A stretch of 64,000 nucleotides of DNA. It comes from Larix kaempferi (lineage: Eukaryota; Streptophyta; Pinopsida; Pinales; Pinaceae). Made by a program: the position numbers and the translations under genes. Every line of letters starts with the position of its first letter. Positions within the stretch are counted from its first letter, which is position 1. Below, piece after piece: positions 35,843 through 45,735 of this stretch. The DNA lies in assembly GCA_027924585.1 (NCBI GenBank), contig BSBM01000994.1, positions 13,498,501-13,562,500 of the forward strand, written 5' to 3'. A model generated the notes under the pieces. The model ran no database searches and was not told where the DNA came from. It worked only from the letters and a program-made list of their open reading frames with translations.

Positions 35843-38317
35843 ACACCATCTGTCACCATTGAGTCCCCGAGACATTCTCGGCGCCTCAGGGGCGAGCCCC
35901 CACAGCACGGTTCTCTCGACACCACTAGTCATAGATTCCGATCATTGTCCGTTGATACCACTCATCACAGATCTAGAGCCTTGTCACTTGACTCCACCCG
36001 TCAGCGACGTAGGTCTCCGTCACCAGATAGTGACGCACCTTACTTTACCTCTGATTCTGACGAAGAGTCTGAGAACCCTATTTATACTGCCCCTACTAGC
36101 CCCATGGCTGGTACGACTTCCACTCCATTTGCCATAGGGACCATTGGTGGCACATCCACCACTACACCAGTTACTACACCTGTTTTTGGTATGCCCTCCA
36201 TGGGGCAACCATCTACCGTTCCCCTCACGGTACCTATTCCCACAGCGGGAATACCTATCCCCACTACATCAGTGGCTCACACTACCCATGGTGGTACTGG
36301 ACCATCCTCCACTACCTCAGTTCCCCCACTTGGGGGCACCACCCTAAATCTTGTCCCTCCACTTGGGGGCACTGGCCCCAACTTGGTCCACAGCACTACT
36401 GTGTCACAGCCTTCTTCCAGTTTGCCGTTCATGGCTAGCCTCAACCTACCTGACCTGGCCAGATTGACCAATGATCCTATTCGACACGACCCTATGTGGC
36501 CTCATCTGCCTACCAAACTACCCTCTGACATCCCTAAATTTGAGGGTAAGGCCGGTGAGGACCCACAGAACCACATCATGTCTTTCCACCTATGGTGTTC
36601 CTCTAACTCCATTGTGGATGACTCTGTTCGCCTCCGTCTCTTACAGCGCACCTTTACTGGCTCTGCAGCCAAGTGGTATATTGAGCAGCCTCATGGGACC
36701 CACGCCACATTTGCCTCCCTTGCCTCTACCTTCCTGCAGTTCTTCCAGTTGCCTGTCCGCTATGACGCGGGCGTTGAGATCCTTCTATCTTGTAGACAAA
36801 ACACGGCTACCCATATCACGGACCACATCCATGAGTGGCGTCGACGCCGTAGCTTATGCAAGATTATATTAGATGACCGCATCTTCCTCGATTGGTTCCT
36901 CAAGTCCCTGCTTCCCGTCATTGCTAAGGATGTAGCTTCAGAAAGACCCCAGTCTGAAGAAGAGGCCATCCTTAAGGAACAGCAGTTCGACCTCATTTAC
37001 GCCCAGTCGGGTTACCTTTATACCATTATACCTGACACCCCTCGCGGCGAGTCCTCCCATCATGATGCGCCGGGGGCATCCCACGCTGCAGATGGTATCA
37101 TTGGCCGTGTTTCTTCGCATCCCCAACCATTTTCTATAGCACGTCCTACCCCTGGCCCCGACCTGTCGCGGGCTACTTCACAGTCTGGAGCAACCAACTC
37201 GTATGCTCCCATGACACATCACCATTCCCATGGACCTTCGTGTCCACCTCAGTGCTTTGGGTATGCGACTCCTGCTTATGCTCCTTCAGTCGCCCCTCAG
37301 CCTTACTACCATCAGCAGACCGCCCCGGCTCCTGCGCCTTCACAAGCCCCACCAGCTTATTATCCGCCCCAGGCAGCCCCTGCGGCACATCCACAACCTG
37401 CTCCGCAGTCCTATCAGCAACACCCTCAAGTTGCTGCACCTGCTCAGCCTCAACCTGCATATCATCCTCCGCAGCCTGCTCCAGCACCTGCGCAACCTCA
37501 AAATCCACCTGCTGCCCAAGGGCAAGTTTACGCCCAACATAACCCGCAGCAAAACCAGAATAACCAAAGTAACCAGGGCCAACAGAACCGCGGCAAGGGC
37601 CGTAATCGGGGAAACAACCAACCTACAGACCAAGCAGGTCAACCGGCTAATCCCCCTGACAACAACAATGCGGCCCCCGCTAATCAAAACCCTGATCGCC
37701 CGCCCAAGCAGGCCAAAAACCCCAATCTGCGAACGAACCACCCTTGTTCTATTTGCGGGGTCTATGGACATTACACCCATGCTTGCCCACATTTAGAGCG
37801 AGCTCGGCAGCTTTGGGTTGACGAGGCCCATCGCCAAGGGCATGCGGCTCCCCAAGCACCGCCCAACCCCCCCCAACCTCAGCAACCCCCTTTGGTGCTG
37901 CAAAACCCCTTACCGACCCAAGGCGTGGTGAACACTCAGCCGTTGGCCCCTCAAGCTAACGTGCAACCCCAACAACAACAGATCACCTACGCTGCCCCTG
38001 ATCAACCCATGTTTGACTCAGGTACCCACCACTTATTGATGATGTCATCAGCTGACGTCAACCTCCAGACCCGTCGGAACCAATATGGCTCCACCTCTGA
38101 AGCCACTCCCACGGATAAAACTACTAACGCCCACCCCACCGATCAGGCGTTACGTATACCTCCGCCTCCCATAGACGGCGCTGCGAAAGCACCTCGTTTC
38201 CCACTTCGCCGAATCAACAATAACCCTAACGCGCGCGCTGCGTCAAACTACAACATCGTAGACGACCTAGCCCAATCTCCCGCAGCCATGTCTGCGTTGG
38301 AAGTCTTGAAGAACTGA
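35843..38317 (+). CDS. Gag polyprotein of the Tat-like element
   Basis: This is the structural gag protein that would form the virus-like particle and bind element RNA. The frame opens after a TAG at 35840 with no ATG until 36104, so the true start is uncertain; residues here are counted from 35945. A Ser/Thr/Pro-rich N-terminus (1-165) leads to the gag domain (about 165-355: FTGSAAKWYIEQPHGTHATF, then FLQFFQLPVRYDAGVEIL). A Gln/Pro/Ala-rich linker follows (about 430-590), then a CCHC zinc knuckle CSICGVYGHYTHAC at about 601-614. The 790-codon open frame is long for gag but usual for Tat-like elements. It stops at TGA 38315-38317, and the same frame continues open into the protease ORF, so gag-protease may be made by readthrough or the TGA may be a mutation. 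Confidence 0.85.
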   Translation, partial: TPSVTIESPRHSRRLRGEPPQHGSLDTTSHRFRSLSVDTTHHRSRALSLDSTRQRRRSPSPDSDAPYFTSDSDEESENPIYTAPTSPMAGTTSTPFAIGTIGGTSTTTPVTTPVFGMPSMGQPSTVPLTVPIPTAGIPIPTTSVAHTTHGGTGPSSTTSVPPLGGTTLNLVPPLGGTGPNLVHSTTVSQPSSSLPFMASLNLPDLARLTNDPIRHDPMWPHLPTKLPSDIPKFEGKAGEDPQNHIMSFHLWCSSNSIVDDSVRLRLLQRTFTGSAAKWYIEQPHGTHATFASLASTFLQFFQLPVRYDAGVEILLSCRQNTATHITDHIHEWRRRRSLCKIILDDRIFLDWFLKSLLPVIAKDVASERPQSEEEAILKEQQFDLIYAQSGYLYTIIPDTPRGESSHHDAPGASHAADGIIGRVSSHPQPFSIARPTPGPDLSRATSQSGATNSYAPMTHHHSHGPSCPPQCFGYATPAYAPSVAPQPYYHQQTAPAPAPSQAPPAYYPPQAAPAAHPQPAPQSYQQHPQVAAPAQPQPAYHPPQPAPAPAQPQNPPAAQGQVYAQHNPQQNQNNQSNQGQQNRGKGRNRGNNQPTDQAGQPANPPDNNNAAPANQNPDRPPKQAKNPNLRTNHPCSICGVYGHYTHACPHLERARQLWVDEAHRQGHAAPQAPPNPPQPQQPPLVLQNPLPTQGVVNTQPLAPQANVQPQQQQITYAAPDQPMFDSGTHHLLMMSSADVNLQTRRNQYGSTSEATPTDKTTNAHPTDQALRIPPPPIDGAAKAPRFPLRRINNNPNARAASNYNIVDDLAQSPAAMSALEVLKN

Positions 38318-40384
38318 CCTTCCCAGCGCAAGACTTTACTTTCCGCCATCGGGGGGATTGACCCAACTGATTCACATTTGATGGCGTTTGATTTAGACCA
38401 GTCTGAACCACGCCTACCTTCTAGCTTAGCCTTCCAAGTTACAGTCTCCGTTAGGAATCTTGTTATCCATCGGTGCATCATTGATGAGGGTGCTTCCACA
38501 TGCGTTATGTCTACATTTGTATGGCAGAAGCTAGGATCCCCTCCTCTCCAGCAGTCCACCACTGCGTTACGTGCCTACGACGGTCGTTCGGCCCAGCCCC
38601 AAGGCCTTCTACCCAACGTTCCAGTCCAGTTAGGTGGTAAAACAGTTCTTATTGACATAGAGGTAATCAATGCCCAATTGGATTACAACCTTCTACTTGG
38701 CCGCAGCTACATGTATGCCATGCGGGCGGTTGCCTCTTCTGTCTTTCGCACCATGATGTTCCCCCATGAAGGACGCGTGGTTAAGATTGACCAGCTCACC
38801 TACTATGATCCCAGTGCTCCAGCGGCACCGGAAAATGTTCTCCCCATGGTTGAACAACCTGTTTCTCCTGCCTCCACCTCATTTGTTTCTTCTACGGGGC
38901 CTGGAGTCTACTCAGACGCGCCGATGACCTCCACCTTTCAATCCATTCCTCCGCCATCATCTACGCCCGAAATGTCTGACTTATGTACCTTATCCCATGA
39001 CATCCTACCACCCAACAATCAACCATCCTTGTTGCCTAAACCACCATTGGTACCTAGTCACATTGGTGTTACACCGATCCATACGATCCCCTTCCTAGTT
39101 CCTCCAGCAGGAGTAGTAAGCGCCCCGGTCATGGCTACCCTTAGCCTCCCTGGGTTCACATTGGGATTACCTATATGGTACCTTTCGCCTCCCGTTCGCC
39201 CACCGACACCAGATGTCGTCCTCCAGCCGGTGCAACCCATGGCTACTACCACCCACCCACCTCCCGGGGTCCCTACCCCTTCGTCCTCCACGACACCTCC
39301 TCCTCCTCTTCAACCCACTGGGGGCAGAGGTCCACAACCTTACACTGCTGTCCCACCTCCCAAGACAGTCAAGAACCCTCCAGTGTTTCGTGCTCCTCCC
39401 AAATGCTCGCTGTGTGACGAGTTGGGCCATGCGACCCACCAATGCCCACAGTTACCTGCATTACAGAAGCACATGCAAATGCTCGATGATGACCCCAACA
39501 TCCCAACTGTCGAACTCAACCCTACTCCTAAGCCTAAAGATAAGTCCCTACGTACCAACCACTCCTGCGCCATCTGCGGTATTTACGGGCACTATTCACA
39601 TCATTGTCCCGATCTCCCGGATTACAGAGCGGCTCTCTATGAGATGAACAATCTGGATCTTGAGACGGCACCACCAACCATTGAGGAGATCTACCCCCCG
39701 GTCTCTCCCCCTTCCGAAGAGGTTAATATCATCTACATGATCTCTTCAACCAACACTTCTACTACCCCCTCGTCAACCGATTTGACGACGCAGACTTTCC
39801 GTACTGATGAGGAGATTCTTGAGGCCCTTACTGCCCCGGATTATCCCTGGGATGACATGCACCACCGTTCCTATTTCATCCCAGAAGCGTCTTCCTCTAG
39901 CTCCGCTACCCAATACGCGGTCGAATCCAAAGACTTCCTCCCCACTAAGGTTGACTGGTTCAAGGACCCTATTCCTGCTCCTGATGCCTTCGAGGAGGGT
40001 AACATGGCCAACATCTCACCTGTCATCCAAGTTGATATCGCTGCTCCAGGTCGTGCCCCTGAACTCATTACTTTAGGAGCATTCTGCAGTAAACAAGAGA
40101 TTGAGGACTACACACACCTTTTCAAGGAATTCTGTGATGTCTTTGCCTGGTCCTATACCGAACTGCCCGGGCTTGACCCCACCATTATAGAACACCACCT
40201 TGACACCTCTGAGTCAAGGGGCATAGTAGATTACCTCGACCCTGGGATAGGGGGCATGATCAATCCTTTTGAATCTTCCCCATCACATCTATCTCCGCAT
40301 GTCAATGAACCCATTGTTCAAACCCACACATATGTGATCCATAATCACAAACCCCATGCACATAGCATGGGGGCAAGTCATTAA
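38318..40384 (+). CDS. Aspartic protease ORF with two extra zinc knuckles and a truncated RT start
   Basis: This continues in the gag frame after one TGA; the first ATG is 38381 and residues are counted from 38378. The retropepsin-like domain shows IIDEGASTCVMS (about 30-45) and DYNLLLGRSYMYAM (about 100-115). A Pro-rich linker follows. Two CCHC knuckles appear at about 342-356 (CSLCDELGHATHQC) and 397-410 (CAICGIYGHYSHHC). Next comes the block normally just before RT, LFKEFCDVFAWSYTELPGLD (about 582-602). Instead of RT fingers and palm, the frame runs 60 more codons of unrelated sequence to TAA. It could cleave gag but cannot copy RNA, so RT and integrase must come from elsewhere. Confidence 0.83.
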   Translation, partial: PSQRKTLLSAIGGIDPTDSHLMAFDLDQSEPRLPSSLAFQVTVSVRNLVIHRCIIDEGASTCVMSTFVWQKLGSPPLQQSTTALRAYDGRSAQPQGLLPNVPVQLGGKTVLIDIEVINAQLDYNLLLGRSYMYAMRAVASSVFRTMMFPHEGRVVKIDQLTYYDPSAPAAPENVLPMVEQPVSPASTSFVSSTGPGVYSDAPMTSTFQSIPPPSSTPEMSDLCTLSHDILPPNNQPSLLPKPPLVPSHIGVTPIHTIPFLVPPAGVVSAPVMATLSLPGFTLGLPIWYLSPPVRPPTPDVVLQPVQPMATTTHPPPGVPTPSSSTTPPPPLQPTGGRGPQPYTAVPPPKTVKNPPVFRAPPKCSLCDELGHATHQCPQLPALQKHMQMLDDDPNIPTVELNPTPKPKDKSLRTNHSCAICGIYGHYSHHCPDLPDYRAALYEMNNLDLETAPPTIEEIYPPVSPPSEEVNIIYMISSTNTSTTPSSTDLTTQTFRTDEEILEALTAPDYPWDDMHHRSYFIPEASSSSSATQYAVESKDFLPTKVDWFKDPIPAPDAFEEGNMANISPVIQVDIAAPGRAPELITLGAFCSKQEIEDYTHLFKEFCDVFAWSYTELPGLDPTIIEHHLDTSESRGIVDYLDPGIGGMINPFESSPSHLSPHVNEPIVQTHTYVIHNHKPHAHSMGASH

Positions 40385-40499
40385 CCCTGCTCACTTTTCC
40401 ACATTTGTGATCTCAACCATTTTTGAGGTCACATATCACTTGTATATTTGATTTTATACACCTAGTTATTTCCTTTGGCCATTCCGGAGTCCTTATGGC

Positions 40500-40940
40500 C
40501 TCCATTTTTCGCACCATTTGCACTGCCGGATTCACATTTCCGTGCCCGTGATGATGCTTGAGATCATTTCTCGCTCTCACTTGGACCAATATCACCATTG
40601 TGTCTCGACACCTTGTCGCCCCAGTTTGCGTGCCACGTTGGCCGTAGCCCGTTTTTGATATACTTTATATCATCGGATTCATCTTTCCGAGCTGGTGATG
40701 ATGCTTGAGATCATTTCTCGCTCTCACCCCCCGATTTTTTGGGTGTTTTTCCAAAACGCCCTCGTCGCCTCGGTGTGCATGCCACATCGGCCATTACCCG
40801 TTTTTGACATCCTTTATATCGCCGGATTCATTTTTTCGAGCTCGTGATGATGCTTGAGATCATTTCTCGCTCTCACTTAGTACAATTTTAACATTTTGTC
40901 CCAACACCTTGTTGCCTCGGTTCGCGTGCCACATCGGCCG
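40500..40940 (+). repeat. About 148-bp tandem repeat, three copies
   Basis: TGATGATGCTTGAGATCATT recurs at 40549, 40696 and 40845 (spacings 147 and 149). A second shared phrase, GCCACATCGGCC or a close variant, recurs in step. Confidence 0.8.
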
Positions 40941-41444
40941 CCATCGGATTGTTCCACATTTTTACATGAGCCATTCACTCCTGTCATACTGCAAATGTTT
41001 CGTTATTTTGCCACCATTTCATCTACCCCGCAAGGAGGTCCATCAGTGTTCCCACCTACCCTCGTTCTTGGTCATCATTACTCAACCTTGATTGAACACT
41101 TCCTCCTTGCCTGGCCATTCCTTTTGTTCGGTATAATTTTATCCCTTTTTCGGGCCGGACAAGTCCTTTACGAAAAAGGCACTTAGGGAGTTTCCGTTAA
41201 GCTCTTTTCTGACTCCTAAAAGAATGAAAAGATCGCCGAGCAATCTTGCTTCCTTTCATGCTCGTTAAAGTACCTGAAAGGGCGTCTATCTGGTATAAGT
41301 TTAACCCTTTTCCGGACCTGGTAGACTACTTACGAAAAAGGAATACTCTAGTCACACCGACTAGAAGAGTTCTTCATTGCATCCTTTTATGCTTCTTTGG
41401 GCCTTGGAGACTAAACCTACGAAAAAGCAACCCCCTGGAGTCTT

Positions 41445-41650
41445 CTTACTTGCTTTCAGACTCTCTAAAATTGAAAGCAACCACGAGCATGCACTGTCCT
41501 GGGCTCGTAAAATCCACACGACAGTACCATTTCACTACCTCAGAGTCTTCTTATCGCTTTCAGACTCCTTAAAATTGAAAGCAACCACCAGCATGAATTG
41601 TCCTGGGCTCGTAAAATCCACACGACAGTATCATTTTATCCACACACTTC
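41445..41650 (+). repeat. 104-bp tandem duplication
   Basis: TTGAAAGCAACCA at 41471 and 41575 starts two copies that share CCTGGGCTCGTAAAATCCAC and ACGACAGTA. Confidence 0.8.
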
Positions 41651-42599
41651 TTCTAGTTCCTTAACCCATGAAGAAGTATCCTCCCGTGCCTCATGGAACT
41701 CAAATCGATCATCTCGGCAGCACCCCCAATTCGGTCGCCTTTGTTCAGAGTATTCTGCAGTCTCCTACCATTTTATACCAGCTTGAGTCTCCCTCAGCCA
41801 GTTATTACCCCAGATTCATTACAGCTATGATCCCTTTTCCCTGAGTCAGTTTCATATGCTGCCAGATCATTCCCATTATCATACTCTGAACAAAGGAAGT
41901 TTGAGTCCACCGGCTCTACTTGCCCAGTTGTCCCACCACAGTTTATCAGTCCTGCCATCAGCACTATCACATTTCGGTCTTGTACCTCGCGCTCCTGTCA
42001 AGGAAACATCATTGCCTTGATAGGGGCAGGTCTCCCTCTGTCGACGACAGCTCCTCTATTCCAGAGGATAGGCCCAGAGGTCCCTACGCCTTGGACTTAT
42101 CACCATCTGTGGTAAGTGCCTACGGATCATTCTGAGAGGAGACATCATTGCCTCTCTGCGTGGTTGTTCCTCACATGCTCGACTTCAGCACCTTGATCGC
42201 ATCGTTGAGGATCGCGTAGGATTATATTCCATCAGTTTTTTGTCGAAGACCCCGGATTTCCCCCGACTCTAGCACATTGGTGAGTCACTTCGGAACGCCC
42301 AGTTGTATGTTCCCGTGGATGTCCGGGCTGCGTTGGCGTTTGTATTCGGAAGCCATCCAGTTTCATGCTTCCTTGAGTACCCAGTTTCAGTCCCAGACCA
42401 GTTCCAGTTCAGTGTACCATGGAGAGTTTGACCCCAGTCACTATGATCCAGCCGCTCATCAGTTCCTTTGGTACCACACTCAGTAGCACTGTTGATTGTT
42501 CCAGTGCACCAGTTCTGCAGTTCACACATGATCTGCTCAGCAGTACGTCTCAGATTTGTGTCCCCTCTGGACTCTTATGATGTACACAGTGGTCATGTA

Positions 42600-42810
42600 C
42601 CTTACAGGTCCCCCTTTTTTCGGGCCTTACAGTTATATTTATGTATCTTGATACGAGCATGGGTATGCCCGCCTCGTCCATATATTGAGATTATTCCTCA
42701 GTCAGTATTTGAGGTCATGTATATTTCAGGTCCCCATTTTTTGGACCCCATTGTTGTTATTATGTTATATCCTGATACGAGCATGGGAATGCCCGCCTCG
42801 TCCATATGAT
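42600..42810 (+). repeat. 124-bp tandem duplication
   Basis: GATACGAGCATGGG followed by ATGCCCGCCTCGTCCATAT occurs at 42650 and 42774, with shared upstream TTTCAGGTCCCC-like sequence. Confidence 0.75.
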
Positions 42811-42980
42811 CAGATGATTCCTCATCCATTATTGAGGTTATGTACTTTTAGTTCTTGCAGTTGTTCGGGATCGTTGTTCCGGGCTTCAGTTTGTTTCTTC
42901 TCTTCTCTCCACATCCCAGGAAAACCATTCATGACTTATGATGTCCATCGGCCATACGATGAGCTCCTGACCTCGCACAT

Positions 42981-42992
42981 CAGGGGGCAATC
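42981..42992 (+). other. Polypurine tract of the Tat-like element
   Basis: CAGGGGGCAATC directly precedes the TGTTAACACC start of the 3' LTR. Confidence 0.7.
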
Positions 42993-43717
42993 TGTTAACA
43001 CCCAAAAAGTGCTCACTAGCTCATTTACCACATTATATGACTCATTTGTCCATTTTCCTACCATATTTCCATTAAAAATCCCAAAAAAAACCCATTAAAA
43101 AGCCTCCAAAAGGCCTAAAATGCCTCCAAAAGGCCAAAAAACCCTCAAAATAGCCTAAAAAAGGCTAAAAAACCCCCTTTTCCTCCAAAAATAGCAAAAA
43201 TCCCCTAAAAAGGAATAAAAAATATAAAATAATGAGGAAAAGGAGGAAAAAACCCTATACAGCTGCCCAAAACCATGTGTTCCCCAAAACCATGGGTCAG
43301 CACTCCACCACCAAAAAACTATAAATAGGTGATGGAGATCCCTTATTCCATATCCACAATCACAAGCACCCTTACTCTGCCAAAATCTCTCTCGAAACCC
43401 TAGTTCACCTTTGAACTATTTTCACCTTGAGAGCCACCTTTGGCCCATTCCCAACCTTGGAGAAGGAGAAGGAGCATTCTTGAAGCTTGGAGCATCCTCT
43501 TGGACACTGCAAAGGGCTTCACCAACCTTGACACTCAAGGTAACATCAATACAAAGACATTCTTTCATTTTGGTGTTTATGCTTCATGCTTGTATTAGAA
43601 ATAATTTAATGTTTTGTTTATTGCATAATTAGTTTAATATACTGAACTGCTACTAAGGAGTCCATTCTCCTTAGTAGGTGCTCATTGGCACAAGCTAGGG
43701 GTAAAACCCTAGCTACA
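42993..43717 (+). repeat. 3' LTR of the Tat-like element
   Basis: It is 725 bases long, nearly identical to 33506-34229, with TATAAATA at 43320-43327. It is followed by the target duplication CTATG at 43718-43722. Confidence 0.9.
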
Positions 43718-43722
43718 CTATG

Positions 43723-45735
43723 GGGTAATATGTATTAACTAGTATAATGATTTCTATTCCAATGGGTAGTGCTCATGTTGTCTTAGGAAATCAATGGTTA
43801 AAATCGTTGGGAACAATGGCTTTTCATTTTTAGAATCTTTTCATGAAATTTTTATGGGAAGGAAATGAATATGAGTTAAATGGTATCACAGGGAAACCAA
43901 GCAGGGTGATAAGCTCTAATGGTATGAAAAAATTGATGAAAAAGGGACATCAAGGTGTAATTGCACAATTATGCTCATTAAATGTTCAAACATATAAGCC
44001 TATGGTTTCCCCATATCTTCAAATGGTCATTAATAAGAATTTCAAGGTATTTGAAGATATTCAAAAAGGTCTTCCACTTGTTCGATATTTTGATCGTGCT
44101 ATTCACTTAATTATATGAAGTTTTCCTCCTAACATTAGACCTTACAAACACCCCTATGGCCAAAAGAGTCAAATTCAGTGTATGGTTGAAGAAATGTTAA
44201 AGGATGGCATAATTATCCTAGCCAAAGTTCTTACTCTGCACCAATGGTAATGGCACACAAGCCAGATGGATCATGGCATATGTGTCCAAATTATTGAGAG
44301 CTCAACAAGATCACCATTGAAGATAAGTTTCCCATCCCTACCATTAATGAATTGTTAGATGAATTACATGGAGAAGTCTTCTTCACAAAGTTGGATCTCT
44401 GTTCTGGGTATCATCATATTAGAATGAAGAATGAAGACATCCCAAAATCAACATTCAGAACTCAACAAGGTCATTATGAATTTCTGGTCATGCCATTTGC
44501 TCTCACAAATGTGCCTTCCACATTTCAAGGTTTCATGAATTCCATTTTCAAGCCTTTCCTTAGAAAAATTGTGCTAGTACTCTTTGATGATATAATAATG
44601 AGCTATAGAAAGTCTTGGGAAGGACATGTTCAACATGTTGATATGGTACTACAACTACTAAAGGAGAAACAACTATATGCAAAACCTTCCAAATGTTACG
44701 TTGGGGTAAAGGAGGTAGAGTATTTGGGTCATATTTTATCTCATGAAGGTGTCACGGTAGGCACTAACAAAAGTAAATCAATGATGGACTGGCTGATTCC
44801 CAAAACCCTGAAGAATCTTTGAGGATTCTTAGGTCTGACGAGGTACTACCACAAGATTGTTTAGAACTATGGAAGAATGGCAGCAAACCTAATAGAATTA
44901 TTGAAGATAGATGCATATTCTTGGACTCCAGAGGCAAGTCAAGGTTTTGACCAACTTAGAGAGGAAATGTGCAAAGGCCTTGTTTTGGCAATACCAAACT
45001 TCACAAAAACCTTTATTGTGGAAAGGGAATTGGTGTTGTTCTAGTTCTAGAAGGAGTCCTGCTTGATTTTACAAGTCATCAAATCAAGGGAAAGAACTTA
45101 CAAAATCCCATTTATGAGAAGGAAATGTTGCCAATACTAAATTCTCTTATGACATGGTATCCTTACCTAATAGATAGGAAACTGAAGGTCAAAATAGATC
45201 ATGATAGTCTTAAATATTTCCTAGAACATAGGATAACTTTGGAAGAGTGACAAAAATGGGTAACCAAGATGTTGGGACATGACTTTGAAATTATCTATCA
45301 AAAAAGAAAACAGAATGTGGTGGCAAATGCACTCTCCAGAAAATATGAAGATGTTGGTGCATTACTTTGTGCAATTTCCATTCTACAACCTGAGTGGGTA
45401 GTAATAGCAAGGGAAGAATGGAAAACTGATCTATCTGTGTGGATGCTCATTCAAAAGATACAAAATGATCCCAGTGTATCAGATAATTTCTTGTGGAAAA
45501 ATGATTCACTATTGTATAAGGATAGCTTATATTTATTCAAAACCTCCCAACACAAACAAAAGCTCCTCTCATAATTACACAACTCTCATATAGGTGGGCA
45601 CTCTGAATTCCTAAAAAATTACCACAGGGTCAAGAAGGAATGTTTTTGGGAAGGTCTTAAAGTTGATGTTCAAACGTTCATGGCAAAATGTTTGGTTTGC
45701 CAACAAAATAAGGGTGAAACTATTAACACCCCAGG
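43723..45735 (+). pseudogene. Family-B protease end, RT, RNase H and integrase zinc region (internal region 3)
   Basis: This is the continuation of the family-B pol after the Tat-like insertion. It is the best-preserved RT in the window. A 156-codon open stretch (44352-44822) holds ELHGEVFFTKLDLCSGYHHI, FRTQQGHYEFLVMPFALTN and the catalytic box VLFDDII (FDD at 44583-44591), then YLGHILSHEGV. RNase H follows with YEKEMLPIL and KIDHDSLKYFLEH. Its start around the catalytic CDAS block is shortened. The integrase zinc region reads KCLVCQQNKGE (about 45690). Frameshifts occur near 44120 and 45050 and a stop at 45248-45250, so it is not expressible as a whole. It is interrupted at 45736 by a solo LTR. 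Confidence 0.85.

Larger units (their letters stand above)
40385..42980 (+). other. 3' non-coding region of the Tat-like element with tandem repeats
   Basis: No protein motif was found on either strand. It contains three tandem-repeat blocks described separately. This stretch occupies the place where RT, RNase H and integrase would be. Confidence 0.6.
33506..43717 (+). mobile_element. Tat-like gag-protease LTR retrotransposon lacking RT and integrase, 10.2 kb
   Basis: It is bounded by 724/725-bp LTRs (TGTTAACACC...CTAGCTACA) and a perfect 5-bp target duplication CTATG (33501-33505 and 43718-43722). The interior holds a primer site, a long leader with a GC-rich minisatellite, a gag ORF and a protease ORF in the same frame separated by one TGA. 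About 2.6 kb of non-coding 3' sequence with tandem repeats and a polypurine tract completes it. The RT is cut off after its first conserved block, and RNase H and integrase are absent, so it is non-autonomous. The LTRs show about four substitutions and one indel by eye, so the insertion is fairly recent. Lineage is inferred from the protease and pre-RT motifs. Confidence 0.88.

Noticed and set aside
36020-39647. ORFs of 60-190 codons overlapping gag and protease in other frames, including antisense ones
   Set aside because: Shadow frames of the gag-protease frame with biased Pro/Gln composition.
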